Source: Pseudacidovorax sp. NFM-22 (GTDB lineage Bacteria; Pseudomonadota; Gammaproteobacteria; Burkholderiales; Burkholderiaceae_C). Taken from it: a DNA stretch of 64,000 nucleotides. The stretch covers positions 124,001 to 188,000 of the forward strand of contig NZ_JACBFY010000003.1 in assembly GCF_021401245.1 (NCBI RefSeq), written 5' to 3'. A program made the position numbers and the translations under genes. The notes below the pieces were generated by a model that worked only from the letters and a program-made list of their open reading frames with translations, did no database searches and was not told the DNA's origin. Within the stretch, counting starts at the first letter, position 1, and each line of letters begins with the position of its first letter. Of this stretch, positions 27,542 to 35,978 are shown piece by piece.

Positions 27542-29476
27542 ATGATGGCACTCTCTGATCTGACCGTGCGGCAAGCCAAGGCCGCCAAGAAAACCTACAG
27601 CATCCCCGATACCGATGGCCTCGGCCTGGTGGTCGCCCCCACCGGCGGCAAATCGTGGCACCTGCGCTACTACTGGCTCGGCAAGCAAAAACGCATATCC
27701 CTGGGCAACTATCCCGAGATCGGCCTGCGCGAAGCCCGCACCTTGCGCGACGAAGCCAGGGCGCTCCTGGCCCAAGGCATCAACCCCCACACCGACCGCA
27801 AGCAGAAACGGCATGCGGTCAAGCTGGCCTCGGACTACACATTCAAGGCAGTCTTCGATGCTTGGGTCGAGCACCGCGCCAAGGAACTCAAGGAAGGCCG
27901 GAACAGCACACTGTCGCAGATCAAGCGGATCTTCGAGAAAGACGTGCTGCCCAGCCTCAAGCAGATGTCGATCTATGACATTCGCAGGCCGCAACTCCTG
28001 GGCGTCCTGGCGCGGATCGAGAAGCGCGAGGCCTTCACCACTGCCGAAAAGGTCCGGACCTGGCTGGGGCAGCTATTCCGCTATGCGCTCGTCATCGTCG
28101 AGGGCATGGAGGCCAATCCGGCCACGGACCTGGACGTAGTGGCCGAGCCCAAGCCCGCGGTGACCCATAACCCCTACCTGCACCTGCCCGAGCTTCCCGA
28201 GTTCCTCCAGAAGCTCAGGCTCTACAACCCGCGCGGCTGGCAAACCCAGCTCGGTATCCGCCTGCTGTTCTTGACCGGCGTGCGCACCGGCGAACTGCGG
28301 CTGGCGACCCCGGATCAGTTCGACCTCGACCGTGGGCTTTGGATCATCCCCCCGCAGATCGTCAAGCAGCTTCAGGACGAGATGCGCAAAGCGGGGAAGC
28401 GGCCGCAGGACGTACCGCCCTACATCGTGCCGCTGTCCCTTCAGGCCATCGAGATCGTGCGCTACCTCCTGGGGGTGATGCGGCCCGCCCAGCGCCACCT
28501 GCTGACGCACCGCAGCGAACTCAAGAAGCGCATCAGCGAGAACACGCTCAACGCCGCCTTGAAGCGGATGGGCTACGAGGACAAACTGACCGGCCACGGT
28601 ATTCGTGGAACCATCTCGACGGCACTCAACGAGATCGGCTATCCCAAGATTTGGGTGGACGCGCAGCTTTCGCATTCCGACCCAAACAAGGTGAGTTCGG
28701 CCTACAACCACGCCAAGTACGTGGAACCGCGCCGCCGGATGATGCAGGACTGGGCCGACCGCCTCGACTTGCTCGAACAGGGCCAAGTCGAAGCGGCCAG
28801 CGCGCACCTCACTATCCACATCGAGGGCGTACCGGCCATGGCGGAGGAGGACAAGCCCGACGCCATCGTTGCAGCTTCCTCTGCGCCTCCCGTTCCGCCG
28901 GTGGTGGCCACCCCCATCGTCGTGACGCCGAACGAAGGGGGCATCACCTTCCAACGGTTGTCGCAGGTGCCGCCATCCCCGACTCATGCGCCAGAACCCG
29001 AGGTGTCGGCCATCCAGCGCGAGCGCGAGGAAATGCTGGCCATCTACGAATCGCCGAGCAGTCTGCCGGTGCCCCTGTTCGGCAAGTTGGCTGGAAAGTC
29101 CAAGGACCAGATCAACCGCGAGTTGAAGGCGGGCAAGCTGCTCTCCATCAGCCTGGGCAACCGGGGGCAGCGAGTTCCCGATTGGCAACTGGTGCCGCTC
29201 AAACACAAGCTGGCCCAGGTGCTCATGCGCCAGTACCCCCAGGCGGATTCATGGGAGCTTTACCGCATGCTGACCCAGCCACATCCCGACCTGGGTGACC
29301 GCGCGGCCATCGACATCGTGACGCCAAGCAATCTGGGCATGGTGGTACAGATCATCGCAGGCAGCGAGCCACATGCGAATGCTCCCGAGGTCGTACCGCC
29401 GCGGCCTATCTCCGAAGAGGTGCGCCAGAGTGTTCGCCGGCTGATGGAGAGCGCTGTCGCCTTGGACGGCGCATAG
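27542..29476 (+). CDS. ICEclc/PAGI-2-type tyrosine integrase with C-terminal extension
   Basis: A 644-residue integrase. Residues about 1-90 are the arm-binding DUF4102 type (LTVRQAKAAKKTYSIPDTDG, WHLRYYWLGKQKRISLGNYP); residues about 100-200 are the SAM-like core binding domain; the catalytic domain has the first arginine in FLTGVRTGELRLA, the HGIRGT box, and HSDPNKVSSAYNHA with the tyrosine nucleophile. Unlike a usual P4-type integrase of about 400 residues, it continues for some 230 residues. This tail has a Pro-rich linker, then a segment (VPDWQLVPLKHKLAQVLM, DSWELYRMLTQPHPDLGDRA) resembling Xre/MbcA/ParS antitoxin C-domains. Long integrases of this kind are known from ICEclc (IntB13) and target tRNA-Gly. 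An AGGAG site precedes tandem ATGs at 27542 and 27545. Confidence 0.9.
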   Translation: MMALSDLTVRQAKAAKKTYSIPDTDGLGLVVAPTGGKSWHLRYYWLGKQKRISLGNYPEIGLREARTLRDEARALLAQGINPHTDRKQKRHAVKLASDYTFKAVFDAWVEHRAKELKEGRNSTLSQIKRIFEKDVLPSLKQMSIYDIRRPQLLGVLARIEKREAFTTAEKVRTWLGQLFRYALVIVEGMEANPATDLDVVAEPKPAVTHNPYLHLPELPEFLQKLRLYNPRGWQTQLGIRLLFLTGVRTGELRLATPDQFDLDRGLWIIPPQIVKQLQDEMRKAGKRPQDVPPYIVPLSLQAIEIVRYLLGVMRPAQRHLLTHRSELKKRISENTLNAALKRMGYEDKLTGHGIRGTISTALNEIGYPKIWVDAQLSHSDPNKVSSAYNHAKYVEPRRRMMQDWADRLDLLEQGQVEAASAHLTIHIEGVPAMAEEDKPDAIVAASSAPPVPPVVATPIVVTPNEGGITFQRLSQVPPSPTHAPEPEVSAIQREREEMLAIYESPSSLPVPLFGKLAGKSKDQINRELKAGKLLSISLGNRGQRVPDWQLVPLKHKLAQVLMRQYPQADSWELYRMLTQPHPDLGDRAAIDIVTPSNLGMVVQIIAGSEPHANAPEVVPPRPISEEVRQSVRRLMESAVALDGA

Positions 29477-29488
29477 GGTTACAGCCCT

Positions 29489-29512
29489 CGCGGGGGCCTT
29501 ACGGCCCCCGCG
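29489..29512. terminator. GC-rich hairpin after the integrase gene
   Basis: CGCGGGGGCC and GGCCCCCGCG form a perfect 10-bp stem with a TTAC loop, 13 bases after the integrase stop. No T run follows, so it may be a weak terminator or serve both the integrase and the convergent gene on the right. Confidence 0.55.
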
Positions 29513-29675
29513 CTACATCTGCACCGCCTGCATGAGTTCGCTCAGCACGCTGTGCGGGAGCGAAGGACACGGCGCCGGTATGCGCCGTCGAGAAATCGAG
29601 CAGACGATCATGCATGTCCAGCAGATCGCCGGACGCCTGGCGTCTGCACATCAGGGAACGCTCAGCGCGGGCGCG

Positions 29676-30332
29676 CTATCGGGTATTCGATTGGACTGCA
29701 CTATCCTTGGCTACCTGCATCGCTCTGCGCTCGAACCGCTCAGAAACCGCGTTAGTTCGTCCTTTGAGGCGCTGCAGATGAGTCACGACCTCGTAGGGCC
29801 CCTCGGCCAGCGGCCGGGCGGTGATCCCCCATGCATCAGCGCGCTCGATGCGCGATTGCGCGGTGATCCCGACACCATAGCCAGCGCCGACCCATAGCGC
29901 CAACATGTCGAACGAGGTCACATGCTGGACGCTCTGCCGGCTTAAAGACGGGAGGGATGACAGCCGCTGATCCAGTAGTGAGCAGCTTTCTGCCGGCCAG
30001 CGAAACACGGGGTAGTCCAAAAGTTCGGCGATCGTAAGCTTTGTCTGGGCGAGCAAGGGGGACCACAATGGCATGGCAACAGCGATGTTCTCGATCCACA
30101 AGGGTTGGCTTTTCAGAGACGGAGCGCTTACGGCCCGAAGCGACATTCCTGCGTCGTAACGACCTTCATCAATGCCCGTCACCAGGTCGTCACTTGATGT
30201 CTCAAAGAACGCGATAGTGATTTCCGGCTCTTCCGCGCGTTGCAGGGCGAGAAGCGAGGAGAAGCATGAGGATGGCACCCCAGGTGCTATCGCAAGCCTG
30301 AGATGGGGAAACTGGCTGGTGGCATCATGCAT
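29676..30332 (-). CDS. LysR-type substrate-binding domain protein without an HTH
   Basis: A 218-residue frame that matches only the effector-binding half of LysR regulators: HLRLAIAPGVPSSCFSSLLA at the start, EEPEITIAFFETSSDDLVTG, FDMLALWVGAGYGVGITAQS and a LAEGPYEVVTHLQ end. The DNA-binding domain that should precede it is missing; a longer open frame reaches 30584 but has no helix-turn-helix and runs into the divergent XRE gene. It may act as a ligand-sensing partner of the adjacent XRE protein, or be a decaying LysR gene. The ATG at 30330-30332 sits at the expected domain boundary. Confidence 0.65.
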   Translation of the reverse strand: MHDATSQFPHLRLAIAPGVPSSCFSSLLALQRAEEPEITIAFFETSSDDLVTGIDEGRYDAGMSLRAVSAPSLKSQPLWIENIAVAMPLWSPLLAQTKLTIAELLDYPVFRWPAESCSLLDQRLSSLPSLSRQSVQHVTSFDMLALWVGAGYGVGITAQSRIERADAWGITARPLAEGPYEVVTHLQRLKGRTNAVSERFERRAMQVAKDSAVQSNTR

Positions 30333-30395
30333 GCGAGCCCCCAAAAAGTGTTCTGGCCGAGTAGGTGAACTTGCATCGTGGTCAAGAGTGAAGTT

Positions 30396-30421
30396 TAACG
30401 CCGTTATCTTTAACGTGGTTA
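30396..30421. promoter_or_regulatory. tandem TAAC-N3-GTTA operators
   Basis: TAACGCCGTTA (30396-30406) and TAACGTGGTTA (30411-30421) share the palindrome TAAC-N3-GTTA with centres 15 bp apart, in the 119-base gap between the divergent LysR-like and XRE genes. The area is AT-richer than its surroundings. A natural reading is an autoregulatory operator for the XRE protein, but no -10/-35 pair is certain. Confidence 0.5.
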
Positions 30422-30451
30422 ATTTTGGCAGATTGTTTGACGCTTCTGCTA

Positions 30452-30745
30452 ATGCAGAAATCAACCATTCAGCCAGGCCGTCCTTCTGGCACAACAACGT
30501 ATGAATCCGCAGCGGCGACAGCTTTCGGACAGGCCGTGCGCGCTGCGCGCGTCGCACAAGGAGTCGCGCAAGACGAGTTCGCATCTCGGGCAGGCATTTC
30601 GCGCTCGCACATGGGCAAGATCGAGCGTGGAGAGCACGTGCCCACGCTGCCCCTCATACTGAAAATTTCAGTAGCACTTGGGATAAGCGCGGCTGAATTG
30701 ATGGCGGCCACCGAGCGCAATCTTCGTGCCGAAACCGATCTTTGA
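30452..30745 (+). CDS. XRE-family helix-turn-helix regulator
   Basis: A 97-residue Cro/CI-type protein. The HTH is FGQAVRAARVAQGVAQDEFA, then SRAGISRSHMGKIERGEHVP and LPLILKISVALGISAAELM, the standard five-helix XRE layout, at about residues 25-90. It has no extra domain. The ATG at 30452 gives a short leader; the alternative at 30425 adds nine residues. It lies divergent to the HTH-less LysR and convergent with the complete LysR gene, as in the regulatory modules near integrases of mobile elements. Confidence 0.8.
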   Translation: MQKSTIQPGRPSGTTTYESAAATAFGQAVRAARVAQGVAQDEFASRAGISRSHMGKIERGEHVPTLPLILKISVALGISAAELMAATERNLRAETDL

Positions 30746-30766
30746 GGGTGTCTGCCAGCGGGGCCT

Positions 30767-31657
30767 TCAGCCGCTCGCAGAGTCACGTAGGCGAACGATG
30801 AACCGCTCCAGCGAAGCCGACAAATCACTGCTGTCGGCCCGCAGCAAGTAAGTCGTGATGACGGCTGAATCGATGGCCAGGGGACGGATCACCACGTCCG
30901 GGCGTTGGCAAACCGGAATCTTGCTCGCCGCGAGAAAGCCGATACCGTAACCAGCACCGACCAAGGTGAGCATCATGTCCAGCGAGGACACCTCCTCGAC
31001 GACGTTCAACTTGTGCTCAAGCACCTGCAGCAGTCGTGTCAGTTCCCGGCAGTAGCCCTCGCACGCATGGGGATCGCACAAGACCAGTGGATGGATCCCG
31101 ACTTCTTGGAGCGGGACCTTTTTGTGGGCGAGCAGTGCGTGCCGTGCCGGCACGGCAATGACCAATGGATCTCGCCAGATGGGCTCAGCCCGTATGTCGT
31201 CGCCGACGTCGGCCGTATGCGCGAATCCGATCATGAAATCCCCGGACCGCAGGCCGCGCAACTGCTCGGCCAGCGGAACCTCGGACAGCCGTATCTCGAT
31301 CTCCGGCTCCTCCGCGCGGCACCGGGCCAGAAATGCCGACAGGCGAGCATCGATTGCCCCGTCGGAAATCGCGATGCGCAGACTGCCTCGCAAACCTGCT
31401 GCCACGGCCTGGGCGTTTTCGCGTGCCTGTTCGAGCACGGTGAACAATCTGCGGATATCTTGAAGAAAGACAACACCCGCCGACGTCAGCACGGTTCCAC
31501 GGCGGTTCCGGTCGAACAGCACGACCCCTAGCTCGTCCTCCAGTTCTTTGATGGCACGGGACAAGGGGGGCTGTTCGATGTGCAGGCGCTCGGCGGCGCG
31601 CGTGAAATGCAACTCTTCAGCCAGGGCCATGAAATAGCGCAGATGTCGTAATTCCAT
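30767..31657 (-). CDS. LysR-family transcriptional regulator
   Basis: A 296-residue full-length LysR protein. The winged HTH is at residues 1-60 (MELRHLRYFMALAEELHFTR, AAERLHIEQPPLSRAIKELE), followed by the linker helix and substrate domain with FMIGFAHTADVGDD and MLTLVGAGYGIGFLAASKIP. The substrate domain clearly resembles the HTH-less neighbour at 29676-30332. It is the last gene of the minus-strand redox cluster and may respond to oxidative or thiol stress, but the effector is unknown. Confidence 0.88.
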   Translation of the reverse strand: MELRHLRYFMALAEELHFTRAAERLHIEQPPLSRAIKELEDELGVVLFDRNRRGTVLTSAGVVFLQDIRRLFTVLEQARENAQAVAAGLRGSLRIAISDGAIDARLSAFLARCRAEEPEIEIRLSEVPLAEQLRGLRSGDFMIGFAHTADVGDDIRAEPIWRDPLVIAVPARHALLAHKKVPLQEVGIHPLVLCDPHACEGYCRELTRLLQVLEHKLNVVEEVSSLDMMLTLVGAGYGIGFLAASKIPVCQRPDVVIRPLAIDSAVITTYLLRADSSDLSASLERFIVRLRDSASG

Positions 31658-31694
31658 GGTCTCAGCCCCCCCATGCCGAACCGGCAGTCGCGTG

Positions 31695-32018
31695 CTACGC
31701 CCGTATGTAGATCCATCCCGCTTGCTGCATGCGCGCCATCTCGATAACAGCAGGCCCGTCCAGTACTTCGAGCGGCTCTCTGTTGTCCCTGCCGATCCGC
31801 GAAAGTGTGTTCGGGCATACCCAGGTGAGCGCGTCGAGGTCGGAAGGTGCCGTGTCCAGGGCGGCGGCGACGGCTTGCGCGTTCGCAACGATGCGCACAT
31901 CGGCATCGGGCGCCGCGCGCTTGAGATTGGTTGCATTGCTTCGCGCACGCTCAAAGGCTTCTGCCGTCGGTGCGTGGAGGATCACTTTCAATGTGGGGCG
32001 CTGGGTGTCTTGGGTCAT
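31695..32018 (-). CDS. DsrE-like sulfur-relay family protein
   Basis: A 107-residue protein with a DsrE/DsrF-like fold: LKVILHAPTAEAFERARSNA, then DVRIVANAQAVAAALD and a C-terminal PAVIEMARMQQAGWIYIRA. One cysteine is visible (TWVCPNTL), at the place where sulfur-carrying DsrE relatives have theirs. It is likely a small cytoplasmic protein in sulfur transfer or sensing. It lies 31 bases after the oxidoreductase gene on the same strand and 37 bases before the LysR start. Confidence 0.7.
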   Translation of the reverse strand: MTQDTQRPTLKVILHAPTAEAFERARSNATNLKRAAPDADVRIVANAQAVAAALDTAPSDLDALTWVCPNTLSRIGRDNREPLEVLDGPAVIEMARMQQAGWIYIRA

Positions 32019-32049
32019 GGTCGGTCGGTGGTGCAGTCAGAAGGGTTGT

Positions 32050-33426
32050 TCACGGGCGCATCTGCTGGGATGCGGATTTCAAGGCGCTTTGCAGCATCTC
32101 CTCGATGGAGGGGTGGTAGTACGGCATGGCCAGCAGATCGTTGACGGTCTGCTTCGCCTGGATCGCCCAAGCGATCAGGTGCGCCAGGTGCTCGCCTTGC
32201 GTCAGGAGCATGCTGGCACCGAGCAAGGCGCCTGAGCCGGGGTCGGCATAGATGTGCAGCAGGTTTTCCGGAGCACCAAGAATCTTGGAGCGCCCGTTGC
32301 CGCTGCCTTCCGCGGTGCCGACGACCGCGCCTTCCTGCACCGCCGCCTCGTAGGTCATGCCGACTGCGCACGCATCCGGGTCGGTGAACAGGATCGTGAT
32401 CGGCACGCGCCGGGATGCGCCCGGCCAACTTTCGCCGCGCAAGCTCGCCAGTGCGGCTTGCGCTGCCATCTGACCCTCGTCCGCGGCCTCGTGCATCAGA
32501 GGGCGATCCGGCTGCACATCGCCTGCGAAGAAAATCGGCACCTGGGACGGCCCGCAGGCCTGCATGGTCGCGGGGTCGATGCTCGGTCGGCCAGCCTGAT
32601 CCAAGGAGATGCCGGCCGCGGCGAGATCGAGCGCCTCGGTATTGGGTTGTCGTCCCGTCACGACGAGAAGCCGATCCACGAGCGCGTCGCGCTCGCCGGC
32701 GCGCATGCGCACCTGGTCGCCTTCAAGGCTGACTTCGACGGCGGCGCCCAACCACATCGGCAACTCGGTCTCGAACCTGGCGATCGCCCGCTCCAGGACA
32801 TCGGGGTCCTGGATGCCGCCGATGGCGTCTTTCTGGTCTGCCGCGACCACCTGCACATCCAAGCGAGACAGGGCCAGGCCGAGTTCCAGCCCGATGGCGC
32901 CCAGTCCCAGGATTCCCATCCGTGCGGGCAGGACGCCCAGGTCGAACAGGGTATCGGTGGTCAGGATGCGGGAGGCAACGCCGTCGAGCGCTTTGGGGAC
33001 CACCGGGCGAGAGCCCGTCGCCACGATGAAGGCGCTGGCCTCGATCCGTTGTTCACCTGCCTGCAAGATGCCCGGCGCGACGAAGCGCGCTTCGGCCATG
33101 ATCAGGCTCTCGCCAGCCGCCTTGCGCGTGCGCTCCGCGGCGGCGCCGGCCAGCGCATCCCTGGTCTGGCGGGCGTGGGACCATAAGGCCTGCGGCCCTT
33201 GGGTCGATGGCGTGGCGCTCGCTGCCAGTGCCTTGGCGACCTTCCAGTGCATGCCGGCATGCAGGGCCGCCTTCGAGGGCATGCATCCGACGCGCGCGCA
33301 GGTCGTCCCCAATGGCCCCCGATCGATCAGAACCACCTGTTTGCCTGTCGCTTTCAGCGCATGGAATGCGGTGCTGCCAGCGGTTCCCGCGCCAATGATG
33401 GCGACATCTACTTTCCTTGTCTGCAT
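32050..33426 (-). CDS. pyridine nucleotide-disulfide oxidoreductase (dihydrolipoyl dehydrogenase-like)
   Basis: A 458-residue flavoprotein of the class I disulfide reductase family. FAD binding is at residues 8-20 (AIIGAGTAGSTAFHAL); the redox cysteines are C43 and C48 in TTCARVGCMPSK; the NAD(P)-binding loop is GILGLGAIGLELGLALS; the second FAD motif is IFFAGDVQPD. The C-terminal active-site histidine lies in YYHPSIEEML, with Tyr where lipoamide dehydrogenases often have His-Ala before it. It lacks a lipoyl or mercury-binding domain. The thiol partner is unknown; neighbours suggest a role in thiol redox balance. Confidence 0.85.
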   Translation of the reverse strand: MQTRKVDVAIIGAGTAGSTAFHALKATGKQVVLIDRGPLGTTCARVGCMPSKAALHAGMHWKVAKALAASATPSTQGPQALWSHARQTRDALAGAAAERTRKAAGESLIMAEARFVAPGILQAGEQRIEASAFIVATGSRPVVPKALDGVASRILTTDTLFDLGVLPARMGILGLGAIGLELGLALSRLDVQVVAADQKDAIGGIQDPDVLERAIARFETELPMWLGAAVEVSLEGDQVRMRAGERDALVDRLLVVTGRQPNTEALDLAAAGISLDQAGRPSIDPATMQACGPSQVPIFFAGDVQPDRPLMHEAADEGQMAAQAALASLRGESWPGASRRVPITILFTDPDACAVGMTYEAAVQEGAVVGTAEGSGNGRSKILGAPENLLHIYADPGSGALLGASMLLTQGEHLAHLIAWAIQAKQTVNDLLAMPYYHPSIEEMLQSALKSASQQMRP

Positions 33427-33468
33427 TGAATTTTCCCGTCCACAATCAATTAATCGAACATCGGACCT

Positions 33469-34275
33469 CTAGCCAACATTGCGCATGAGCATGAGGGCCG
33501 CCACGGCCACGCAGGTGATCGAAAACACCCGCTGGAGCATCTTTGAGGGAATCCTGCGTGCCAGAACACGGCCGAGCGACATGCCCACGAGCGCCGTGAG
33601 AACGAATGTCCAGGCGGGCGCGGTGAGCGTCATGCCATGACTCCACGCGATGAACACGGTTACAGCGGACAGCAGCGCGATCACCATGAGCGAGGTCGCG
33701 ACGATGCTGTGCATGCGCAGCTCGCTGAAATGCGCCAGAGCCGGGACGATGATGAATCCGCCGCCCACCCCCAACATGCCCGTGGCCAAACCGGAGACGA
33801 TGCCGATGCTCCCCAGCGTGGTCGCTGTTCGCACGTTCCAGACGAAGCGGCCGGTGTCCTTGGAGATCTTGCAGACCCGGGCTGGCTCGTCAGCCAGATC
33901 GTCCTGCGTCTGGCTGCCGCGAGATGACATGAACATCCGGTAGGCCACCACGAGCATGATGGCGACGAAGATCAGGTTCAGCCATCGAGGCGAAAGCCAG
34001 TGGGCAAACTGCACGCCCAGCGGAGCCGTCACGGCGCCGGCAGCCGCCAACATCATCGCTGCCTTGTACCGAACTACCCCCTGGCGCAAGCCCTGCAAAG
34101 CGCCCAGGGTCGCCGCTGCTCCCACGGCGAGCAGCGCCACGGGCGCGGCCTGACGGATGTCCATGCCCAGGCCGAACACCAGCGCCGGCACCGCGAAGAT
34201 GCCGCCGCCGGCGCCAGTCAATCCCAGCACGGCTCCGATGATGAGGCCCAGCACTCCACCCGTCAGCGAGAGCAT
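33469..34275 (-). CDS. TSUP-family (TauE/SafE) sulfur compound permease
   Basis: A 268-residue membrane protein of the sulfite exporter TauE/SafE family. Two related halves are visible: LIIGAVLGLTGAGGGIFAVP at the start and GIVSGLATGMLGVGGGFIIVP in the middle, both with the GGG pattern typical of the family. About eight hydrophobic spans are seen. It would move sulfite or an organosulfur anion across the inner membrane. The start MLSLTGG (34273-34275) is chosen; an ATG seven codons upstream is possible. Confidence 0.88.
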   Translation of the reverse strand: MLSLTGGVLGLIIGAVLGLTGAGGGIFAVPALVFGLGMDIRQAAPVALLAVGAAATLGALQGLRQGVVRYKAAMMLAAAGAVTAPLGVQFAHWLSPRWLNLIFVAIMLVVAYRMFMSSRGSQTQDDLADEPARVCKISKDTGRFVWNVRTATTLGSIGIVSGLATGMLGVGGGFIIVPALAHFSELRMHSIVATSLMVIALLSAVTVFIAWSHGMTLTAPAWTFVLTALVGMSLGRVLARRIPSKMLQRVFSITCVAVAALMLMRNVG

Positions 34276-34365
34276 AGTGAATGATCCTTTGTGCAATTTC
34301 CGTTGAGCAGCCTGAGATGCGGGCTGAGAGAAGCGGCCATCAGGTTCGGCGCCTGGGCGGCTGGT

Positions 34366-35139
34366 TCAGCGCGGCCCCAGCACTTCACCCAATTGCGCCC
34401 CTCGCGGCATGCCGTTGTACTTCTTGAGGATCCCATTGGGGCCGCGTACAACGATGCCGGGCGTCCCCCGGAAGCCGGTGCTCGCCATGAGTGCCAGGTT
34501 GTCATCGAGGATCTTGCGCACATCGGCAGGCACGCTCTTGGCTGGCGTAATCCCGCCCTGGCCAAACTGCCGCTCGTTCGTCAACAACGCCGCACTCCGG
34601 TCAGGCGCGCCAAGAATGGCCGCGGCTTTGGCCGGGCTGTCATCCTTGATGATGCCTACCAGAATGTGCCGCAACTGGACCTTGCCGGAATCCACCCAGG
34701 GGCGTGCAGCTTCCCAGAAGGCGTTGCAATAGGGGCAGTTGGCATCGCTGAAGGTGTAGATGACGCGCGGCGCATCTGCCTTGCCGTCCAGCACCCAGGT
34801 GGACGACTGCAGCTGCGACCATTCCTTGTCGCTGACCGGCTTGGCGGCCAGCTTTTCCAGGTCCGCTTCGTCCATTGGCTCGCCCTTGGCGTTCAGGCGA
34901 GTTCCCACGATGGCATTGCCATCGCTCGTGATGTACACGGCAATGGGCCGGTCACCCGCGACGGCAGCGAAGGCGCGCAGACCGCCGCCGACCTTGAATT
35001 CCTGCGTGACGGTCAGGCCCTGACCTTCCAGCGCCTTGAGGACGGCCGGCTTGTCAGCCGTCTCTGCCTTGCTGCAGCCGGTGACCACCATGAAGCTGGC
35101 GGCCAGCAGGAACGAAATGTGCGAGCGTTGTGCAAACAT
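34366..35139 (-). CDS. dsbG: DsbG/DsbC-type periplasmic disulfide isomerase
   Basis: A 257-residue exported thioredoxin-fold protein. The N-terminus has a signal with a possible lipobox (VVTGC, C22); a dimerisation-type domain covers about residues 30-100; the active site is C135-P-Y-C138 in FSDANCPYCNAFW, and the cis-proline is in RGTPGIV. The CPYC pair is the DsbC/DsbG variant. It probably receives electrons from the DsbD encoded two genes upstream. It starts 2 bases after the tlpA-like stop. Confidence 0.88.
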   Translation of the reverse strand: MFAQRSHISFLLAASFMVVTGCSKAETADKPAVLKALEGQGLTVTQEFKVGGGLRAFAAVAGDRPIAVYITSDGNAIVGTRLNAKGEPMDEADLEKLAAKPVSDKEWSQLQSSTWVLDGKADAPRVIYTFSDANCPYCNAFWEAARPWVDSGKVQLRHILVGIIKDDSPAKAAAILGAPDRSAALLTNERQFGQGGITPAKSVPADVRKILDDNLALMASTGFRGTPGIVVRGPNGILKKYNGMPRGAQLGEVLGPR

Positions 35140-35141
35140 GG

Positions 35142-35978
35142 TTACTCCTTGTCTGTCTTGATCTGTTGGGCTGGCGCGAATCGGCGCGACACCGTGTGTT
35201 TGAGGCTGGCCATCGTGAGTTCGCCCAGATGGGTATCCACCAGGCGTCCTTGCTCATCGAAGAACAAGGTGGTGGGCAGGCCTCGCGATGCGACGGCCTG
35301 CATGGTCTGGGAAGCGGGGTCGAGCAGCACATCCTTGAGATGCAGGCGTTCGCTCTCAAGAAAGGCGCGGGCTTGCTGGGCGCTCTCTCCCTGGTTGACC
35401 ATGACAAAAGCGATATCGGGATACTGCGCTTGTGCCTGCTCGAACACCGGCATCTCGCGACGGCATGGTGGACACCACGACGCCCAGAGGTTGAGCACGA
35501 CGGGCCGCCCAGCATAGGAATTCAGGACGACTGGCTGTTCATCGAGCGTTGCGAGCGTCAACGCTGGCAACGGCGGTGCCGAGCGCTGCAGCAGAGCCAG
35601 TACGCCCCCGGTAGCAAACCAGGCTGCGAGTCCGACCGCAACTCCCGCCAATACAGGCCGGCGCAATGCCCGAACCGCACGGGTGCGCCACCAGATGAGC
35701 GCCAGCGCTGCCAGGACACCGACCCACCACGAAAAGCCTTGGTCGCCAATGGAAATCATGGACATCGGCGACTGCGCGTACTCTTCCCACCATTGCGCGA
35801 TGTAGCCGAGGCGAGCCGCCACAAACCCCACAAAAGCGGCGTCCAGCAACATTCCGCCGGCCGCCTTGTACGGAGAGTCGGGCAACCGCTTGGCAACCAT
35901 GCGCGCCACCGCCCAGGCCAGCAGGACGGCCAGGAAGACGGCAACGACTTGGACGGAGAACGGACCTACGCTGATCAT
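35142..35978 (-). CDS. TlpA-type thioredoxin with N-terminal membrane domain
   Basis: A 278-residue protein in two parts. Residues about 1-130 contain four hydrophobic spans resembling a shortened Lgt-like membrane region (DSPYKAAGGMLLDAAFVGFV, ARLGYIAQWWEEY). Residues about 140-275 are a TlpA/ResA thioredoxin domain with C169-P-P-C172 in LWASWCPPCRREMP and cis-proline in RGLPTT. The thioredoxin part should face the periplasm and reduce partner proteins using DsbD. Its ATG overlaps the dsbD stop by one base. Confidence 0.87.
   Translation of the reverse strand: MISVGPFSVQVVAVFLAVLLAWAVARMVAKRLPDSPYKAAGGMLLDAAFVGFVAARLGYIAQWWEEYAQSPMSMISIGDQGFSWWVGVLAALALIWWRTRAVRALRRPVLAGVAVGLAAWFATGGVLALLQRSAPPLPALTLATLDEQPVVLNSYAGRPVVLNLWASWCPPCRREMPVFEQAQAQYPDIAFVMVNQGESAQQARAFLESERLHLKDVLLDPASQTMQAVASRGLPTTLFFDEQGRLVDTHLGELTMASLKHTVSRRFAPAQQIKTDKE

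Noticed and set aside
29532..29897. 121-codon plus-strand frame after the integrase
   Set aside because: It lies opposite the LysR-like gene, has no recognisable features, and its ribosome site is poor.
32050..33426. Mercuric reductase (merA)
   Set aside because: The CxxxxC flavoprotein core is similar, but the heavy-metal N-terminal domain and the C-terminal paired cysteines are absent and no mer genes are near.
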